A stretch of DNA of 64,000 nt from Nocardia blacklockiae (GCF_015477355.1 NZ_JADLRJ010000010.1:186001-250000); one strand, 5' to 3'. Shown: positions 18,434-28,060, counted from the stretch's first letter. Notes: a model not told the origin generated them from the letters alone. A program made the numbers and translations.

Positions 18434-20407
18434 TCACCAGCCGTAGCGTTCGGCTCGTTCGTCGAACGGGCCGCGGTCCTCGACGTGGCGGGCGAGGAAT
18501 TTGAACCCGGATCCGGCGCGGCGCCGCAGATCTCGCCAGCGGTCGGGGTCGACGAGGGTGGGGTCGTGTTCCAGACGCGGCACGACGGCGGTCAGGACCG
18601 CGATCTGCCCGCGGGTGGTGTCCGCGTCGTGGCCGGGGGTGTCGGGGACGGGCCGGTGCGGGGCCCAGGCGTAGGTCACCTCGTCGAACAGGTCGAGCCA
18701 GGCACGGGCGCCGTGTGCGTGCAACTGCGCGTCGAGCGCCCGGATCACCGCGTCGTCGTTGCCGAGCAGCCGTTCGAAATGCAGTCGGCCGGCGCGGTCG
18801 TCGTAGGAGACCGCCCTCGCCAGCAGCCGGCCGCAGGCCGCGTTCCACGTCTTGGCGTCGGCGGCCAGCACGCGGCGGCCGAGGTAGCCGACCAGCGGGT
18901 GCATGCACTCGCCGTCGGGCCCGATATCGGTCCACCGCCGCCGCGGCGTCCACAGGTACGGGGAGGTGAACAGCGGGGCGTCGCGGTCGGGCGCGGCCAG
19001 CAGGTCGGTCAGCGCCCGCGCCTCGTCGGGATTGCGGGCGACCGACGCGACGGCCAGATGCGTCTCGTCCGGGCCGCTGCCGCCGTGGCCGCGGCGGTCG
19101 GGATCGGCGAGTCCGCGAGCGATCACGCGCAGCACGGTCTCCGCCAGGGTGGTCCGGTCGCCGGGTGTGCGGGTGCCGAGCAGGGCGTCGAAATCGACGT
19201 CGCGCGTGAAGGTTTCGGTGGTGAGCAGGCCGGGGGTGCGGCGGATCTCGTCGAGCAGGGCGACGGTGGCGGCGGCGTGGCCGTGCGAGACGCCGTGCAC
19301 CGCGGCGGCGACGCCGAGCCTGCTGTGCCGGTCGATGTCGTTGACCAGCAATTGCACGTCCTCGACGCGCATGGGGTCGAGATCCACGGTGATCCAGGGC
19401 TGGATCCGCGCGTCGATCCCGCCGGCGCGGGTGGCCAGTTCGGCCTCGGTGTGTGCGGTGGGGGCGGGCAGGGCGCCCAGCGCCGCCGGCAGCGTCCCGC
19501 CGGTGGTGGTCACCAGCGCCACCGGATCGGTGGTCGGGGATCCGGCTCGCGCCAGCGATTCCCGGGCCCGCAGCAGCGAGCGGGTGAAGGCGACCGCGGC
19601 GGGGGAGTCGCCGTCGTCGAGCAGGATCAGCAGGTTCGGGCGGCGCCGGCGCGCCTGGGTGACGGTCTCGCGCAGATCGGCGAGCAGGGCGAGGGTGAGC
19701 GATTCGTCGATGGACTGCTCGGTCTCGCCGTGGCGGGTGCGCGCGTCCATGCTCAGGTGCACCAGTTCCTGTACCGGATCGGCCGCCAGCCCCAGGTCCT
19801 GGTGCCCGAACCAGTCCAGCGCGTGCGACCACCGCTTGCGCTGCACGCCCCGCGCCACCACCCCGATCCCGGTCAGCGCGGCCCACATCGCCGCGCCGGG
19901 CAGCGGCGCGGCGGTCGCGACCAGTGGCGTCACCGACCTTTGCAGTTCGTCGAGGAATTCGTTGAGCTGCCGGGTGTTCCAGAGCCGTGCCAGTTCGGCG
20001 CGCAGTGCCTGCGGGCGTTCGTCCGCCGGGATCGGCGCGAGGTCGGTTTTGCAGGCGAGCAGGGCGATCGCGGTGCGGCGCAGCGCGAGGGGATAGCCGT
20101 CGAGGTGGCGGCCGAGGCCCAAGGTGATCGCGACGTGCACCGGGCGCAGCGGGCTCGGCTCGTGCCGCGGTCCGGGGCGCTCGCGGTGGACGTCGGTGAC
20201 CCGCAGCGGGCGGATCAGTTCGACCCTGGTCTCCTTCGCCAGCCGGTGCAGTGCCTCCTCCAGGACGGCCGTGCGGCCCGATCCACCGGCCCCCTGCAGG
20301 ACCAGGACGGGCGGATGCGGGGTGGGGTCCGGGTCGTCGCCGCTGTCCAGCGGTTCCCGCACCAGACGCCGGATGACCTGGAGCAAGCCGGCATGGCCCA
20401 CGAACAT
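18434..20407 (-). CDS. Putative P-loop NTPase paired with a binding protein
   Basis: A protein of 657 residues, mostly soluble. Near the N-terminus, LVLQGAGGSGRTAVLEEAL is a P-loop-like segment in which Arg replaces the usual Lys before Thr; LLILLDDGDS (about residue 265) could be Walker B. This matches the STAND/AAA-type pattern only loosely. The rest (ARLWNTRQLNEFLDELQRS, ALTDLLAAPDRDAPLFTSPY, WDLFDEV-like motifs) is not recognised. GGGAGGGAG lies before the ATG at 20407. It is the first gene of a two-gene unit with the binding-protein-like gene, suggesting a cytoplasmic ATP-dependent partner to an external sensor. ATPase activity is unproven. Confidence 0.6.
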   Translation of the reverse strand: MFVGHAGLLQVIRRLVREPLDSGDDPDPTPHPPVLVLQGAGGSGRTAVLEEALHRLAKETRVELIRPLRVTDVHRERPGPRHEPSPLRPVHVAITLGLGRHLDGYPLALRRTAIALLACKTDLAPIPADERPQALRAELARLWNTRQLNEFLDELQRSVTPLVATAAPLPGAAMWAALTGIGVVARGVQRKRWSHALDWFGHQDLGLAADPVQELVHLSMDARTRHGETEQSIDESLTLALLADLRETVTQARRRRPNLLILLDDGDSPAAVAFTRSLLRARESLARAGSPTTDPVALVTTTGGTLPAALGALPAPTAHTEAELATRAGGIDARIQPWITVDLDPMRVEDVQLLVNDIDRHSRLGVAAAVHGVSHGHAAATVALLDEIRRTPGLLTTETFTRDVDFDALLGTRTPGDRTTLAETVLRVIARGLADPDRRGHGGSGPDETHLAVASVARNPDEARALTDLLAAPDRDAPLFTSPYLWTPRRRWTDIGPDGECMHPLVGYLGRRVLAADAKTWNAACGRLLARAVSYDDRAGRLHFERLLGNDDAVIRALDAQLHAHGARAWLDLFDEVTYAWAPHRPVPDTPGHDADTTRGQIAVLTAVVPRLEHDPTLVDPDRWRDLRRRAGSGFKFLARHVEDRGPFDERAERYGW

Positions 20408-20962
20408 GGGTGATCGTCTCCCTCCCTGGAGCCGGAATCCCGGACTCAACGGTCGATTATGGACGCGGGGCGGGCGGATTTCAGCGCAACGGGACGGAAT
20501 CGTCCGGACCGCAACCTTTTTCAGCGGGTGACCGGTACGCGCTGGAACGCGTCGGCGGTCACCCGCGCGGGATCGGTCATGTGGTCGACGAGCAGCCGGG
20601 CGGTGGGCGTCGAGGTGCGACTGGTGACCGCGTGCCAGGGACGGTCGAGCGGGCTGCCCTCGAGCGAAGGGGTCGGTATCGTGCGGTGGTTTCCACAGTT
20701 GCGTGGCAAGCGAAGGTGACTCCGAATCGTTTACGGCATGACGCAATTCATCGTCGGTGGACTCCACGGCAACGCGTTCGGGACTCGGATTCGGGTGAGG
20801 CATGCCGGCTGCTCGCTCTGAGAATCGCGGGGACAGTCCGACATTTGGGTGAGATATCGGCATTTCCCGCCGCGCGCAGGCTGGCGGAAGGTCATCCGGG
20901 CCTGGTGAATGATCGAAACTCGCACGGCGGCAATAGGTTTCGTCCGACACCTATACAGGCTG
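20408..20962. other. Region without a supported gene
   Basis: This region of 555 bases has no reading frame with a good start and ribosome site. A short minus-strand frame at 20521-20709 has coding-like text (ARLLVDHMTDPARVTADAF) and may be the tail of a lost gene. The region contains the promoter and ribosome site of the minus-strand NTPase gene. Confidence 0.5.
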
Positions 20963-21259
20963 TCAGTTCTCGCTGTCGAAGTCGATGAGGGCGAGGTCGC
21001 GGGGGACGAGGGTGCCCGACTGCATCAGCTGTTGGATCAGGTTGTGGTTGAGCATGTTTCCGATCGGCTGGGGTACCTCGTCGGCGGTGAGGCCGGGTAC
21101 GCCGAGGCGGGACAGGCGCTGGCGGACGGCGGTGACGAGTTCCTCGACCCGGCGGCGTTTCCATCCGGCGTCGGGTTCGAGCTGGGCGAGCAGGCGCGCG
21201 GTGGCTTGCGGGAAGTATCTCGTTCCGATCAGAGCGGGGTGCGGGTTCCGCATCGGCAT
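20963..21259 (-). CDS. Small helical protein of unknown function
   Basis: A protein of 98 residues, alpha-helical, acidic at the C-terminus (DLALIDFDSEN). It has the text ARLLAQLEPDAGWKRRRVEE and NMLNHNLIQQLMQSGTLVPRD, with no signal peptide or membrane helix. The sequence looks coding (strong third-position GC bias), and I do not recognise the family. Two starts (21259 and 21253) are possible. Confidence 0.55.
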   Translation of the reverse strand: MPMRNPHPALIGTRYFPQATARLLAQLEPDAGWKRRRVEELVTAVRQRLSRLGVPGLTADEVPQPIGNMLNHNLIQQLMQSGTLVPRDLALIDFDSEN

Positions 21260-21365
21260 GATCCGGCAGGGTTCGGTGTGTGGTCATGCGGTCACGGTGA
21301 TGGGGTGAGTGCGCCCGCGGCCCGTGCCCGGGGGCCGGGAGACCGGCCCCCGGGCGATACGGCGG

Positions 21366-21668
21366 TCAGCTGATGTACCAGTCGTAGACGGCGTTCTCCG
21401 GCGGGTATCCGCGGTGCTCGCAGGTCCAGAATCCTCGTTCGACGCCGACGGACGCGGGCTGGGGGATCTGTTGGCCCTCGTTGGCTTTGGTGCAGGGGAT
21501 GGTGGGTTTGTCCGCCGGGTGCAGCAGCGGGGCGATCGCGGCGGGTGCTGTGATCGTGCGGGTGCCGTCGGGTGTCTGCGCCGCGGCGGAGCCGGCGGCG
21601 CCGAGGGTGAGCGCGGCGAGTGTCGCGAGCGAGCCGATGGTGGCGATCACGGCGGAGCGTGGGTTCAT
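21366..21668 (-). CDS. Small secreted protein
   Basis: A protein of 100 residues. Residues 1-30 are a signal peptide: charged start, hydrophobic core IGSLATLAALTLGAAG, and an AAAQ-type cleavage site. The mature ~70 residues hold two cysteines (IPCTKANEG and WTCEHRGYPPE), compatible with one disulfide. Function unknown. The next small secreted protein gene lies upstream on the same strand, so the two may be expressed together. Confidence 0.7.
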   Translation of the reverse strand: MNPRSAVIATIGSLATLAALTLGAAGSAAAQTPDGTRTITAPAAIAPLLHPADKPTIPCTKANEGQQIPQPASVGVERGFWTCEHRGYPPENAVYDWYIS

Positions 21669-21731
21669 GGTTGTTCTCCTGATGGTGGTGTGGACCGAGG
21701 GGAGGTGGGGTGTGGGCCGTGCGCGGCTGTG

Positions 21732-22265
21732 TCAGCAGTTGTCTTTTCCGGCTCGGACGTGCGCTGTCTCGCCGTCGTGGACCTGGTAGTACACCGGGCC
21801 GTAGACGCACAGCGCGCGGGGCTGGAGGGTGGATTCGACGGTGACGAACGCGCGCATATCCGGGCCGATGTAGAAGCCGTCGGTGTCTTTGAAACCGGCC
21901 CCGAGCGAGGACGAGGTGGCGCCGGCGTCGAGCAGGGTCGCCTGCATGCCGTCCGGGTCCTTGGTGGTCGACCAGTGGTCCCAGATCAGGGTGGCGGCAT
22001 CGGGATGTTTCTGGGCGTAGGTGTTCCAGTCGTCGGTGCCGGGCATGGTGAGCGGGGGATTCTCGCCGTCGGGCAGTGGCCGGTCCCAGTTGTTGAAAAC
22101 GCCGATCTTGACGGCGCTTTCGTTGACGACGACGCCGCACGGTGCCGGATCGTCGAGCTGCAGGCAGTGGCCCGGCGGCCCGGCCGACGCCGGAGCCGCT
22201 AGGACGATCCCGGCGCCGGCGACGGCGGCGAACGCGGTGACCCAATGGTGTGTGGCTGTGCCCAT
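21732..22265 (-). CDS. Secreted protein with four cysteines
   Basis: A protein of 177 residues from the ATG at 22265. Residues about 8-28 (VTAFAAVAGAGIVLAAPASA) are a signal peptide with an ASA cleavage site. The mature part has four Cys (GHCLQLDD, PAPCGVVV, RALCVYGPV and the C-terminal DNC), enough for two disulfides, and aromatic-rich stretches (WNTYAQKHPDAATLIWDHW). I do not recognise the fold. AAAGGGA precedes the start at about 12 bases. Confidence 0.68.
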   Translation of the reverse strand: MGTATHHWVTAFAAVAGAGIVLAAPASAGPPGHCLQLDDPAPCGVVVNESAVKIGVFNNWDRPLPDGENPPLTMPGTDDWNTYAQKHPDAATLIWDHWSTTKDPDGMQATLLDAGATSSSLGAGFKDTDGFYIGPDMRAFVTVESTLQPRALCVYGPVYYQVHDGETAHVRAGKDNC

Positions 22266-23177
22266 GATGAGTGAGATCCCTTTCTGGCCAGCGGGTTCCG
22301 TTGCGCGAAACGAGGTGGGCGCGAGGAAGTGCTCCGGTAGTGAACCAGCACATGGTGGGGACCGGTCCCGGCGTCGGCTGGTAGGCGCGGCGGGCACCCG
22401 GTGTGTCGTTTCGGTGCGCGCGTGACCCCTCCCGGCCGCTGTCACTACACACAGTGGCCGAGGACCGGGACCTGCCCGGGCCGGTGTGAAGCGAGTGCGG
22501 AACATGAACGCGGTCAGGCCCACGGTCACGAGATAGCGAACTTTCCGGGACGGTGATCAGCTCGCAACCGTGACCTCTGATCCTCACGTGCAGGGACGCC
22601 GCGCGCCCAGGCGCGTCGCCTGCATACTTCTCTCGGCAGAAGGCATGACCACCCCCCGACCCGGGAGCCGCTGCGGTAAGCACAGAGTGCCGGTCGACGA
22701 CAAGCCGAATCCGAACGCGCGCAACGGGTCCGATCCTGCCGGACCACAAGAGGAAGACCCGGGTATCCGGATCGTCGGCGACGGGCAGGGGCTTTCGGGA
22801 CCGATCCCGGACCACCGCCTTTACGCTGCGCCGCATGTTCACCTCAATGACGCGATGGTGGCGCGAATATCGGATCCGGCGCGGCGAAACCGCGAACTGG
22901 CGCCCCGTCACCGCACGCGAACTGCAACACACCTGGGACAGAATCGGACACTGGCGGGCATAGCCGATGTGCCGCACGCAGACCCACAACCGAACCCTCG
23001 GCAAGCGTTGCGTCGCTGTCCCACAGCGTGTTTCCACGCGCCCGCGCGACGCTGGTCGAGGGATACGGTGTGCGCCGCAATCGTGCAGACGGTGTCACTC
23101 GAACGTCCGGGATCCATTCCACGCCGCGCGGTAGCGAAAGCCGACAGGGGAACTTCGTTGAGGGAGGGAGCAGATCG
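22266..23177. other. Region without a confident gene; possible 42-residue ORF
   Basis: A stretch of 912 bases with no convincing long gene. A plus-strand frame at 22835-22963 encodes a 42-residue Trp/Arg-rich peptide (MTRWWREYRIRRGETANWRP within it), compact and plausible but with no ribosome site. Everything else is fragmented in all six frames. The right end holds the ribosome site of the following interrupted gene. Confidence 0.4.
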
Positions 23178-24038
23178 ATGAGCGACGAGTTCGAGCGGTT
23201 GCAGCGAAAAGCGTTGGAATCGTGGTGACATGCCTTGCGCGCGTATCAGACGCTGGTGGATACACCGTCGACGAACCGGTTCGCCAGGCGGGTGGCGTCG
23301 CATCGGTTCGCGAGAGCGACCAGCATCGGCGAATCGGTCCTGTTTCGGTTGATCTGTACCGACCTCGGTGACCCGGCTCCGCGCTACGCCTACGGCGACA
23401 TCGCGATGCGCCGATCGGTTCTGGCGGCCGGTGTGAGGGGCCGGATGATGTCCGAAGTCACTGTCAATGCGGCTCGGGCTGTGCTGTGGGCGTGGGACCG
23501 CCCGGAACTGATCACTCCGGACCCCGGACGGATCAGGGCGTTGACAGACGAGAATCCGGTGGAATCGCCGTTCGCGGTGGCCGATGGAACAGTCGCCGTG
23601 TTCACCGGAGCGCGCCGGGTGACATTGGCGGCACAGGCACGGTTGTTTCTGGCCGAACGGCTGATAGCAACGCAACTACGGATCAAATCCGATTCGATGA
23701 CCACAAGGGATCTGGACGCGACACTGGCGGCCCGGGACAAGTTCTACAGTTCCGACGAGTGGCTGGTATGGCATTGCCGACTGGCATCGTGCCGGTCGAT
23801 GGCCGCCCTGCCCGAGACCGTGACATGTCCAGAGCCGAACTCTCCGTCAGTTTCGTGCCCAGAACCACGCGAGCCGGCCCCGTCCGTGCCGGCATGGTCC
23901 GGACATCGCGGCGAGGGTCTCCGGCAGGCTCCGGCGGGTCGTGTATCGGCTCGGATTCGCGTCGTTCGTGTGAAGGTGACCCCGATTCGGGGGACAGCTG
24001 ATGTTGGTCAGGAAGCGTCGAGGAAGCGGTACAGCTGA
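23178..24038 (+). pseudogene. Hypothetical gene interrupted by an in-frame TGA
   Basis: GGAGGGAG precedes an ATG at 23178, giving MSDEFERLQRKALESW. Then TGA (23226-23228) interrupts, and the same frame continues as HALRAYQTLVDTPSTNRFAR and onward for about 200 coding-like residues (RYAYGDIAMRRSVLAAGV, ARLFLAERLIATQLRIKSD). The last ~70 residues lose coding character and run into the convergent gene. The helical text gives no family. Read-through or a sequencing error is possible, but a nonsense mutation is simplest. Confidence 0.5.
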
Positions 24039-24673
24039 ATCTGGCCGTAGGTCAGGAAGCGGTTGTCGAGGCCACGGGCGATCCGAACGGGACGCCAGCC
24101 GGTGCCGGTGTAGAACGAGAGCATCAGGATCCCCTGCTCCAGCGTTTCGATCTCTACGTCGTAGGCGCCTTCCGCGCAGTACCCTCGGATGATCCTGGTG
24201 AGGGCATCGGATAGCTCGTTCTCGGCGATCGTGCGCATACCGGCACAGCCCCACACCTCGGCCACCGCGTCGTAGTCTTGCTGCCGCTCGGTATCGGACA
24301 AGGCCGGCAGCAGCGCGGCCGCACGCGTCGCCTCCGCAACCTGCGTCGCTACATGGACTTGCGGTACCGGGAAGCCGACTTGCTCCGCCAATTGCGCGTA
24401 CACGAGTGCCGCATCGTTGTGTATGTCGTCGTCCACCAAGAAACTGCACTCTTTGCAGAAGATCTGAGTCTTTCTGAACCGCCGCGAGATGCTGCGCTCT
24501 GCGTCGATACGGTAGATAGCGGTGAACGAGTGACGCTCCCGAACCAGCCGCGCCGAGCCGCACTGCTGGCATTGCCGCGCCACAGCGGTCGCCGAAGCGG
24601 CGGAGTGCACGTCGCCCCGGTGGTCGGGCGCGCGTGAGAGAGAACCGAGCCGCCGCCGGACGAACTTCATCAT
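24008..24673 (-). CDS. Zinc-ribbon protein of unknown function
   Basis: A protein of 221 residues. Two CxxC pairs (RQCQQCGSARLV at about residue 35 and IFCKECSFLV at about residue 72) form a zinc ribbon. Next comes a helical segment (LVYAQLAEQVGFPVPQVHVA) and a C-terminal alpha/beta domain (RIIRGYCAEGAYDVEIETLE, ILMLSFYTGTGWRPVRIARG). No signal peptide or membrane helix. GGGAGT precedes the MMKF start. Isolated between a decayed gene and a membrane-protein gene, it is perhaps a regulator or an RNA/DNA-binding protein. Confidence 0.62.
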   Translation of the reverse strand: MMKFVRRRLGSLSRAPDHRGDVHSAASATAVARQCQQCGSARLVRERHSFTAIYRIDAERSISRRFRKTQIFCKECSFLVDDDIHNDAALVYAQLAEQVGFPVPQVHVATQVAEATRAAALLPALSDTERQQDYDAVAEVWGCAGMRTIAENELSDALTRIIRGYCAEGAYDVEIETLEQGILMLSFYTGTGWRPVRIARGLDNRFLTYGQIQLYRFLDAS

Positions 24674-24803
24674 GATGTACTCCCGATGTTCAGCTGCACG
24701 AAGCGCAGCCGGCCGGAACGGCCAGTGCCCATTTCTCCGAAGGTAGGCGCCCACGCCGGGACCGGTCCCGGCGCGGCGGACGATCGGCGCAACGAAGACA
24801 TCC

Positions 24804-26168
24804 TCAGCTGTGTGGTGGTGGGGGTGCTGGGTTGATCAGTGCGTCGAATGCGTTGCGTACGTCGTCGGGCGAGGATTCGACGTACACGTCCGAGGGCGGG
24901 TCTGCGGGGTAGCTGTAGGTGGTATAGGTCAATTCCTCGGGGCAGCTCGCGCCGGCGATCTGTACCGTCGTACCGGCCAGGAGACGGCCGGTGCGGATCT
25001 CGTACACGCGGACGGGAATCGCCTTGTTGCGGAACGTCACGTCGACGGTCGGCTTGGGCCGCCCGATCGGGGCGATGCGCAAATTGGACTTGTACGGGCA
25101 GGTTTGTACCGGGGCGCCGAAGGCCGTGGCCGCCGCGCAGATCACCACGACGGCGTCCGCCGCGTCGTGCGCGCGCCACTCGGGCGGGAATTGATTCGTG
25201 TCGGCGTCGTTACCGAACAGCAGTGCGCGATTCGGCCCTGGGCTGCCGTAAGGTGTTGCGGCACTGTAGGGTTGCGGGTCGGAACAGTATCGGGGTTGAG
25301 TACCGGAGGTCGGGGGTTTCAGCAAGCCGCGGACGGTTGCGAGCTGGCAGGCGACCACCGCGGCCGGTCCCAGCCTCGCCGCCGTGTCGATGGTGTGGTC
25401 GAGCACCGTGCCGGTGAGTGGTCGGTGGCTGAGTATCTGCAGGATCGAGTTGCTGCGGCAAGCGTCGTCGGTGGGTAGCCGACGCAGGAATTCGTCCAGT
25501 GTTGTGGCGACCATGTTCTGATGTCCGGGCAGCGTCGTGAGCACCGTGGACAGCCTGTCGAGGCTGTTCTGCAGGATGCGGGAGTCGCCGGTTTCCAATA
25601 CCGTCCGGAAGTCGCCGGCGGACTGTCCGATCATCCGGCACGCGCGCACGGTCAGGTCGCCGCGGGCCGCCAGCGGAGCGTCGGCCACGTAGTGGGCAAT
25701 CCACCGGTTGTCCAGCGCGCCGAGCGCAGCCGCGCAATCCCCGCTGCCGCGAGCGGCGGCCGCGATCTGCTCGATCCGCGTATCCTCGGCGCGCACCAGG
25801 CCGATCGCCAGCCATACCGCAGCGGTGATCGCGACGGCGACCAACATGTGTCGGCCTGTCGCGCGCCGCCGGAGCCCGGACGTCCCTGCCCCTCCGGGTT
25901 CGCGCGGCCGTGCGCTGGCCAGGTGCCAGCCGTGCATCACTACGGCCGCGCACCACACCACCACGACGACCTCGAACCACACCGTCTTCGCGACTTCGGC
26001 GAGCAGCAGGACGAGCAGCCCTGTGATCAGCCCGTTGCCGATGACCAGCCGCCGTCGGCGGAGCATCAAATATCCGGCCCCGAGCAGCGACGCATTCGCG
26101 ATCGCGACGGCCACCGGGTCGACGAACCGGGTGCTCGACCCGGCCGACACCTGCTGTGAACGATTCAT
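24804..26168 (-). CDS. Membrane protein with extracytoplasmic domain
   Basis: A protein of 454 residues. Three to four N-terminal membrane helices (VAIANASLLGAGYLML, GNGLITGLLVLLLAEVAK, WFEVVVVVWCAAVVMHGWH and MLVAVAITAAVWLAIGLV) are followed by a long Cys-containing domain outside the membrane (GDCAAALGALDNRW, DDACRSNSILQIL, YCSDPQPYS, TCPYKSNLRIAPI). The second half ends in a beta-rich segment (KPTVDVTFRNKAIPVRVYE) and a Pro-rich tail. AGGGGAGGG precedes the ATG. Similar multi-TM proteins are common orphans in actinobacteria. Function unknown. Confidence 0.7.
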   Translation of the reverse strand: MNRSQQVSAGSSTRFVDPVAVAIANASLLGAGYLMLRRRRLVIGNGLITGLLVLLLAEVAKTVWFEVVVVVWCAAVVMHGWHLASARPREPGGAGTSGLRRRATGRHMLVAVAITAAVWLAIGLVRAEDTRIEQIAAAARGSGDCAAALGALDNRWIAHYVADAPLAARGDLTVRACRMIGQSAGDFRTVLETGDSRILQNSLDRLSTVLTTLPGHQNMVATTLDEFLRRLPTDDACRSNSILQILSHRPLTGTVLDHTIDTAARLGPAAVVACQLATVRGLLKPPTSGTQPRYCSDPQPYSAATPYGSPGPNRALLFGNDADTNQFPPEWRAHDAADAVVVICAAATAFGAPVQTCPYKSNLRIAPIGRPKPTVDVTFRNKAIPVRVYEIRTGRLLAGTTVQIAGASCPEELTYTTYSYPADPPSDVYVESSPDDVRNAFDALINPAPPPPHS

Positions 26169-26729
26169 CCCTCCCCTTTCCGGGCGACCACGCGACGGTG
26201 GCGCATACGCATCCTGCGGAGAACCCGTCGGGACCGGTCCCGTCTCAACTCCGGGAAGGACGTCCGTGCTGGTGGAGTGGGCGGGAAACCCGGGGAATGT
26301 GGCGCGCTTTCCGGTCCCTGTCCGCCCGGTCCCGATCGCGTCCTTGCCGCTGCATATCTGGAGAACGTGCCAGCGGCCCGCTTCCATGGAAGCTCGAGCC
26401 GAGACATCGATGAGCAACTGTCGCGGTCTGGCCGGGCCCCGGCCTCGGTCGAGAACGCAATCGGCCGGACGTCCGGGGCGCCGCGGCGGCCTGCCCTCAG
26501 GTCGAGCGGCGGCGGCTGCTTGCGTCGTCGAATGGATACCGGCGCTTCAGCATGGCCGCGCGGGCACCGCAACGGGGTGCGCGCCGCGCAGCATCATGGT
26601 GTATTCGAGAGCTGTTGAACAACAGCATGTTTCCGTGTTCGTGGTCGTGTGGAGGATGTCGTTTCGGTCTCGTTCTGCGGGTGTCGTTGCGGTGTGAATA
26701 CCGGCCGCCGCGGCGGGTACGCGCTCGCT
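26169..26729. other. Region without a supported gene
   Basis: A stretch of 561 bases. Open frames are present on both strands but have Arg/Pro-rich, non-coding-like text and no ribosome sites. The left end contains the promoter of the minus-strand membrane protein. Confidence 0.5.
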
Positions 26730-27041
26730 ATGGAGAACGACACCGCGTACGGCCCACCACGACGGGTGGTGCACGCGCTGTCGCGGACCGAAGCTTTGCG
26801 GTTGCTGGCCTCGGTGTCGTGGGGCCGGTTGATCTTCGCGTTCCAAGCGGTACCGGCCACCTGCCTGGCCACGCACTACGTCACCGAGGACGGCGGCGTG
26901 GTGGTGCGTGCCGGGCTCACGGCACCGGCGACAACCGTGGTGCGCCCCGGCCGGCATGACCACAGCCGCCGGGTGGCCTGGCATCGTGTGCGGGCAGCCC
27001 TCTTCATACGAAGCGAGGGGAGTGAGCCCTCGTCGCTGTGA
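26730..27041 (+). pseudogene. Truncated PNPOx-like flavin/F420-binding protein
   Basis: The N-terminal ~60 residues (ALSRTEALRLLASVSWGRL, then ATHYVTEDGGVVVRAG) match the first strands of the pyridoxamine-5-phosphate oxidase-like split barrel found in many actinobacterial flavin/F420 proteins. The text then turns into Arg-rich, non-homologous sequence and stops at about 103 residues, instead of the usual 130-150. This looks like a 3' truncation by deletion rather than a real short protein. Confidence 0.5.
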
Positions 27042-27056
27042 TGCCATGATCGGTTC

Positions 27057-27369
27057 ATGGGTACCGAGTTCGTCGGATCGACACCGTGGAAACGCGTCAA
27101 CGCCGTCCTGGCCACCGCGGGCCCCCGCGTCGCGGCGATCGCCTATCTCGGCATCGACGGACCTCGGCTGCTGCGGGGGGTTGCGGCGCGGGGATCTGTT
27201 GGTGGTCAACGCATCCAAGGAGGCAGTCGCTTCGCACGCCACCTCACCGGCGGCCATCGCCGCGTTGATGGCTCGCGGTGTCACCGTGAAGACGGCGGCT
27301 CGGCTCCACGCCAAGGTCGCCGCTACCGCCGGCCATGCGGTCATCGGTTCGGCCAGGCCTTTCGCATGA
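27057..27369 (+). pseudogene. Frameshifted fragment of a PLD-like protein
   Basis: Frame 1 from ATG 27057 gives TPWKRVNAVLATAGPRVAAI and AYLGIDGPRLL. At the G-run near 27174-27181 coding shifts to another frame: LRRGDLLVVNASKEAVASHA, then SPAAIAALMARGVTVKTAAR, then LHAKVAATAGHAVIGSA. LHxKVxxxxxxAxIGSA is the HxK(x)n-S/A core of phospholipase D-like proteins. The partner motif and C-terminal half are missing. A single-base indel in the G-run plus 3' truncation explains the pattern. Confidence 0.6.
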
Positions 27370-27866
27370 TGACACCTGCGTGTTCCCGGCGCGGGCGTGG
27401 TGTTGGCCGCTGCGGCTTCGCTCTGACCCGTGTGATGTTGTCGAGCGGGAAACATTGGGGCACAAGGGGTGTCGTGAACAGAGGCAGCAAGCGAGCGGGT
27501 CACGGTTTCATAACGACCGTCGAGGGGTGCATCACAAACGGGAGTCGTGCAGCGCTCGCGCGGCGAGGGAACGAGTCGGGCACAGACGAGGAGTTCGTGA
27601 TGCGGGTCGACGAGGTGAACCAGACCGCCGGGCAAACAGACGTCGAGACCACACTGCCGTTGTCGGGTATGCGGCTGCAATCGCGGGCCGCGGACAGAAG
27701 TTTCCGCGTGGGCCATCCGGCGCCGGACGACATCGTGACCGAGGCGTCGGAAGACGAGCTGCTGTGGCGGCCGGTCCGGGCGCGGCGACATGGCCGTCGG
27801 AGTCGCCAGCGCCGTGGACGCCACGGAGGAGGCGGCGTGGTGCACGACTGAGCGGTTATGTACTCG
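27370..27866. other. Region of decayed coding sequence
   Basis: A stretch of 497 bases. A frame starting at 27601 (MRVDEVNQTAGQTDVETTLP) reads for about 80 residues but ends in an Arg/Gly-rich tail typical of wrong-frame reading. I cannot assign it. The region sits between two gene remnants. Confidence 0.4.
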
Positions 27867-27980
27867 CTCAGCAGGATTCGGTAGGCAGGCAAGGATCCGT
27901 CAGCGATTGTGCGCCTGATCGTGTCCTTGCCAACATTCGCGCGCTCAGCAGCAACCACGTACCGGCTCGGTCTTTGCCGA
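27867..27980 (-). pseudogene. Excisionase-type HTH fragment
   Basis: On the minus strand, ERANVGKDTIRRTIADGSLP followed by AYRILLSEY is the MerR/excisionase-type winged helix (normally AEYANVGKDTIRRAIADGRLPAYR..). Only this ~35-residue piece is present, without an intact start or the C-terminal part. It is a marker of a mobile element or its remains. Confidence 0.55.
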
Positions 27981-28060
27981 CCAGGCTGATCCTCTTTGCG
28001 CTTACCGGTCTTCGGTGCCGCAGACTACTCGACGCGCCTGTCATCTTCCCCGCAGTGGGT

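Noticed and set aside
18402-19886. Upstream extension of the binding-protein-like frame
   Set aside because: It overlaps the NTPase gene in another frame, and a very good ribosome site precedes the ATG at 18401.
26547-27845. Minus-strand frame of 432 codons over the decayed region
   Set aside because: His/Pro/Arg-rich without domains. It is opposite recognisable remnants (PNPOx-like and PLD-like) on the plus strand.
27601-27851. Small gene starting MRVDEVNQ
   Set aside because: Ends in an Arg/Gly-rich tail, has no family resemblance, and lies between two remnants; reported only as part of the decayed region.
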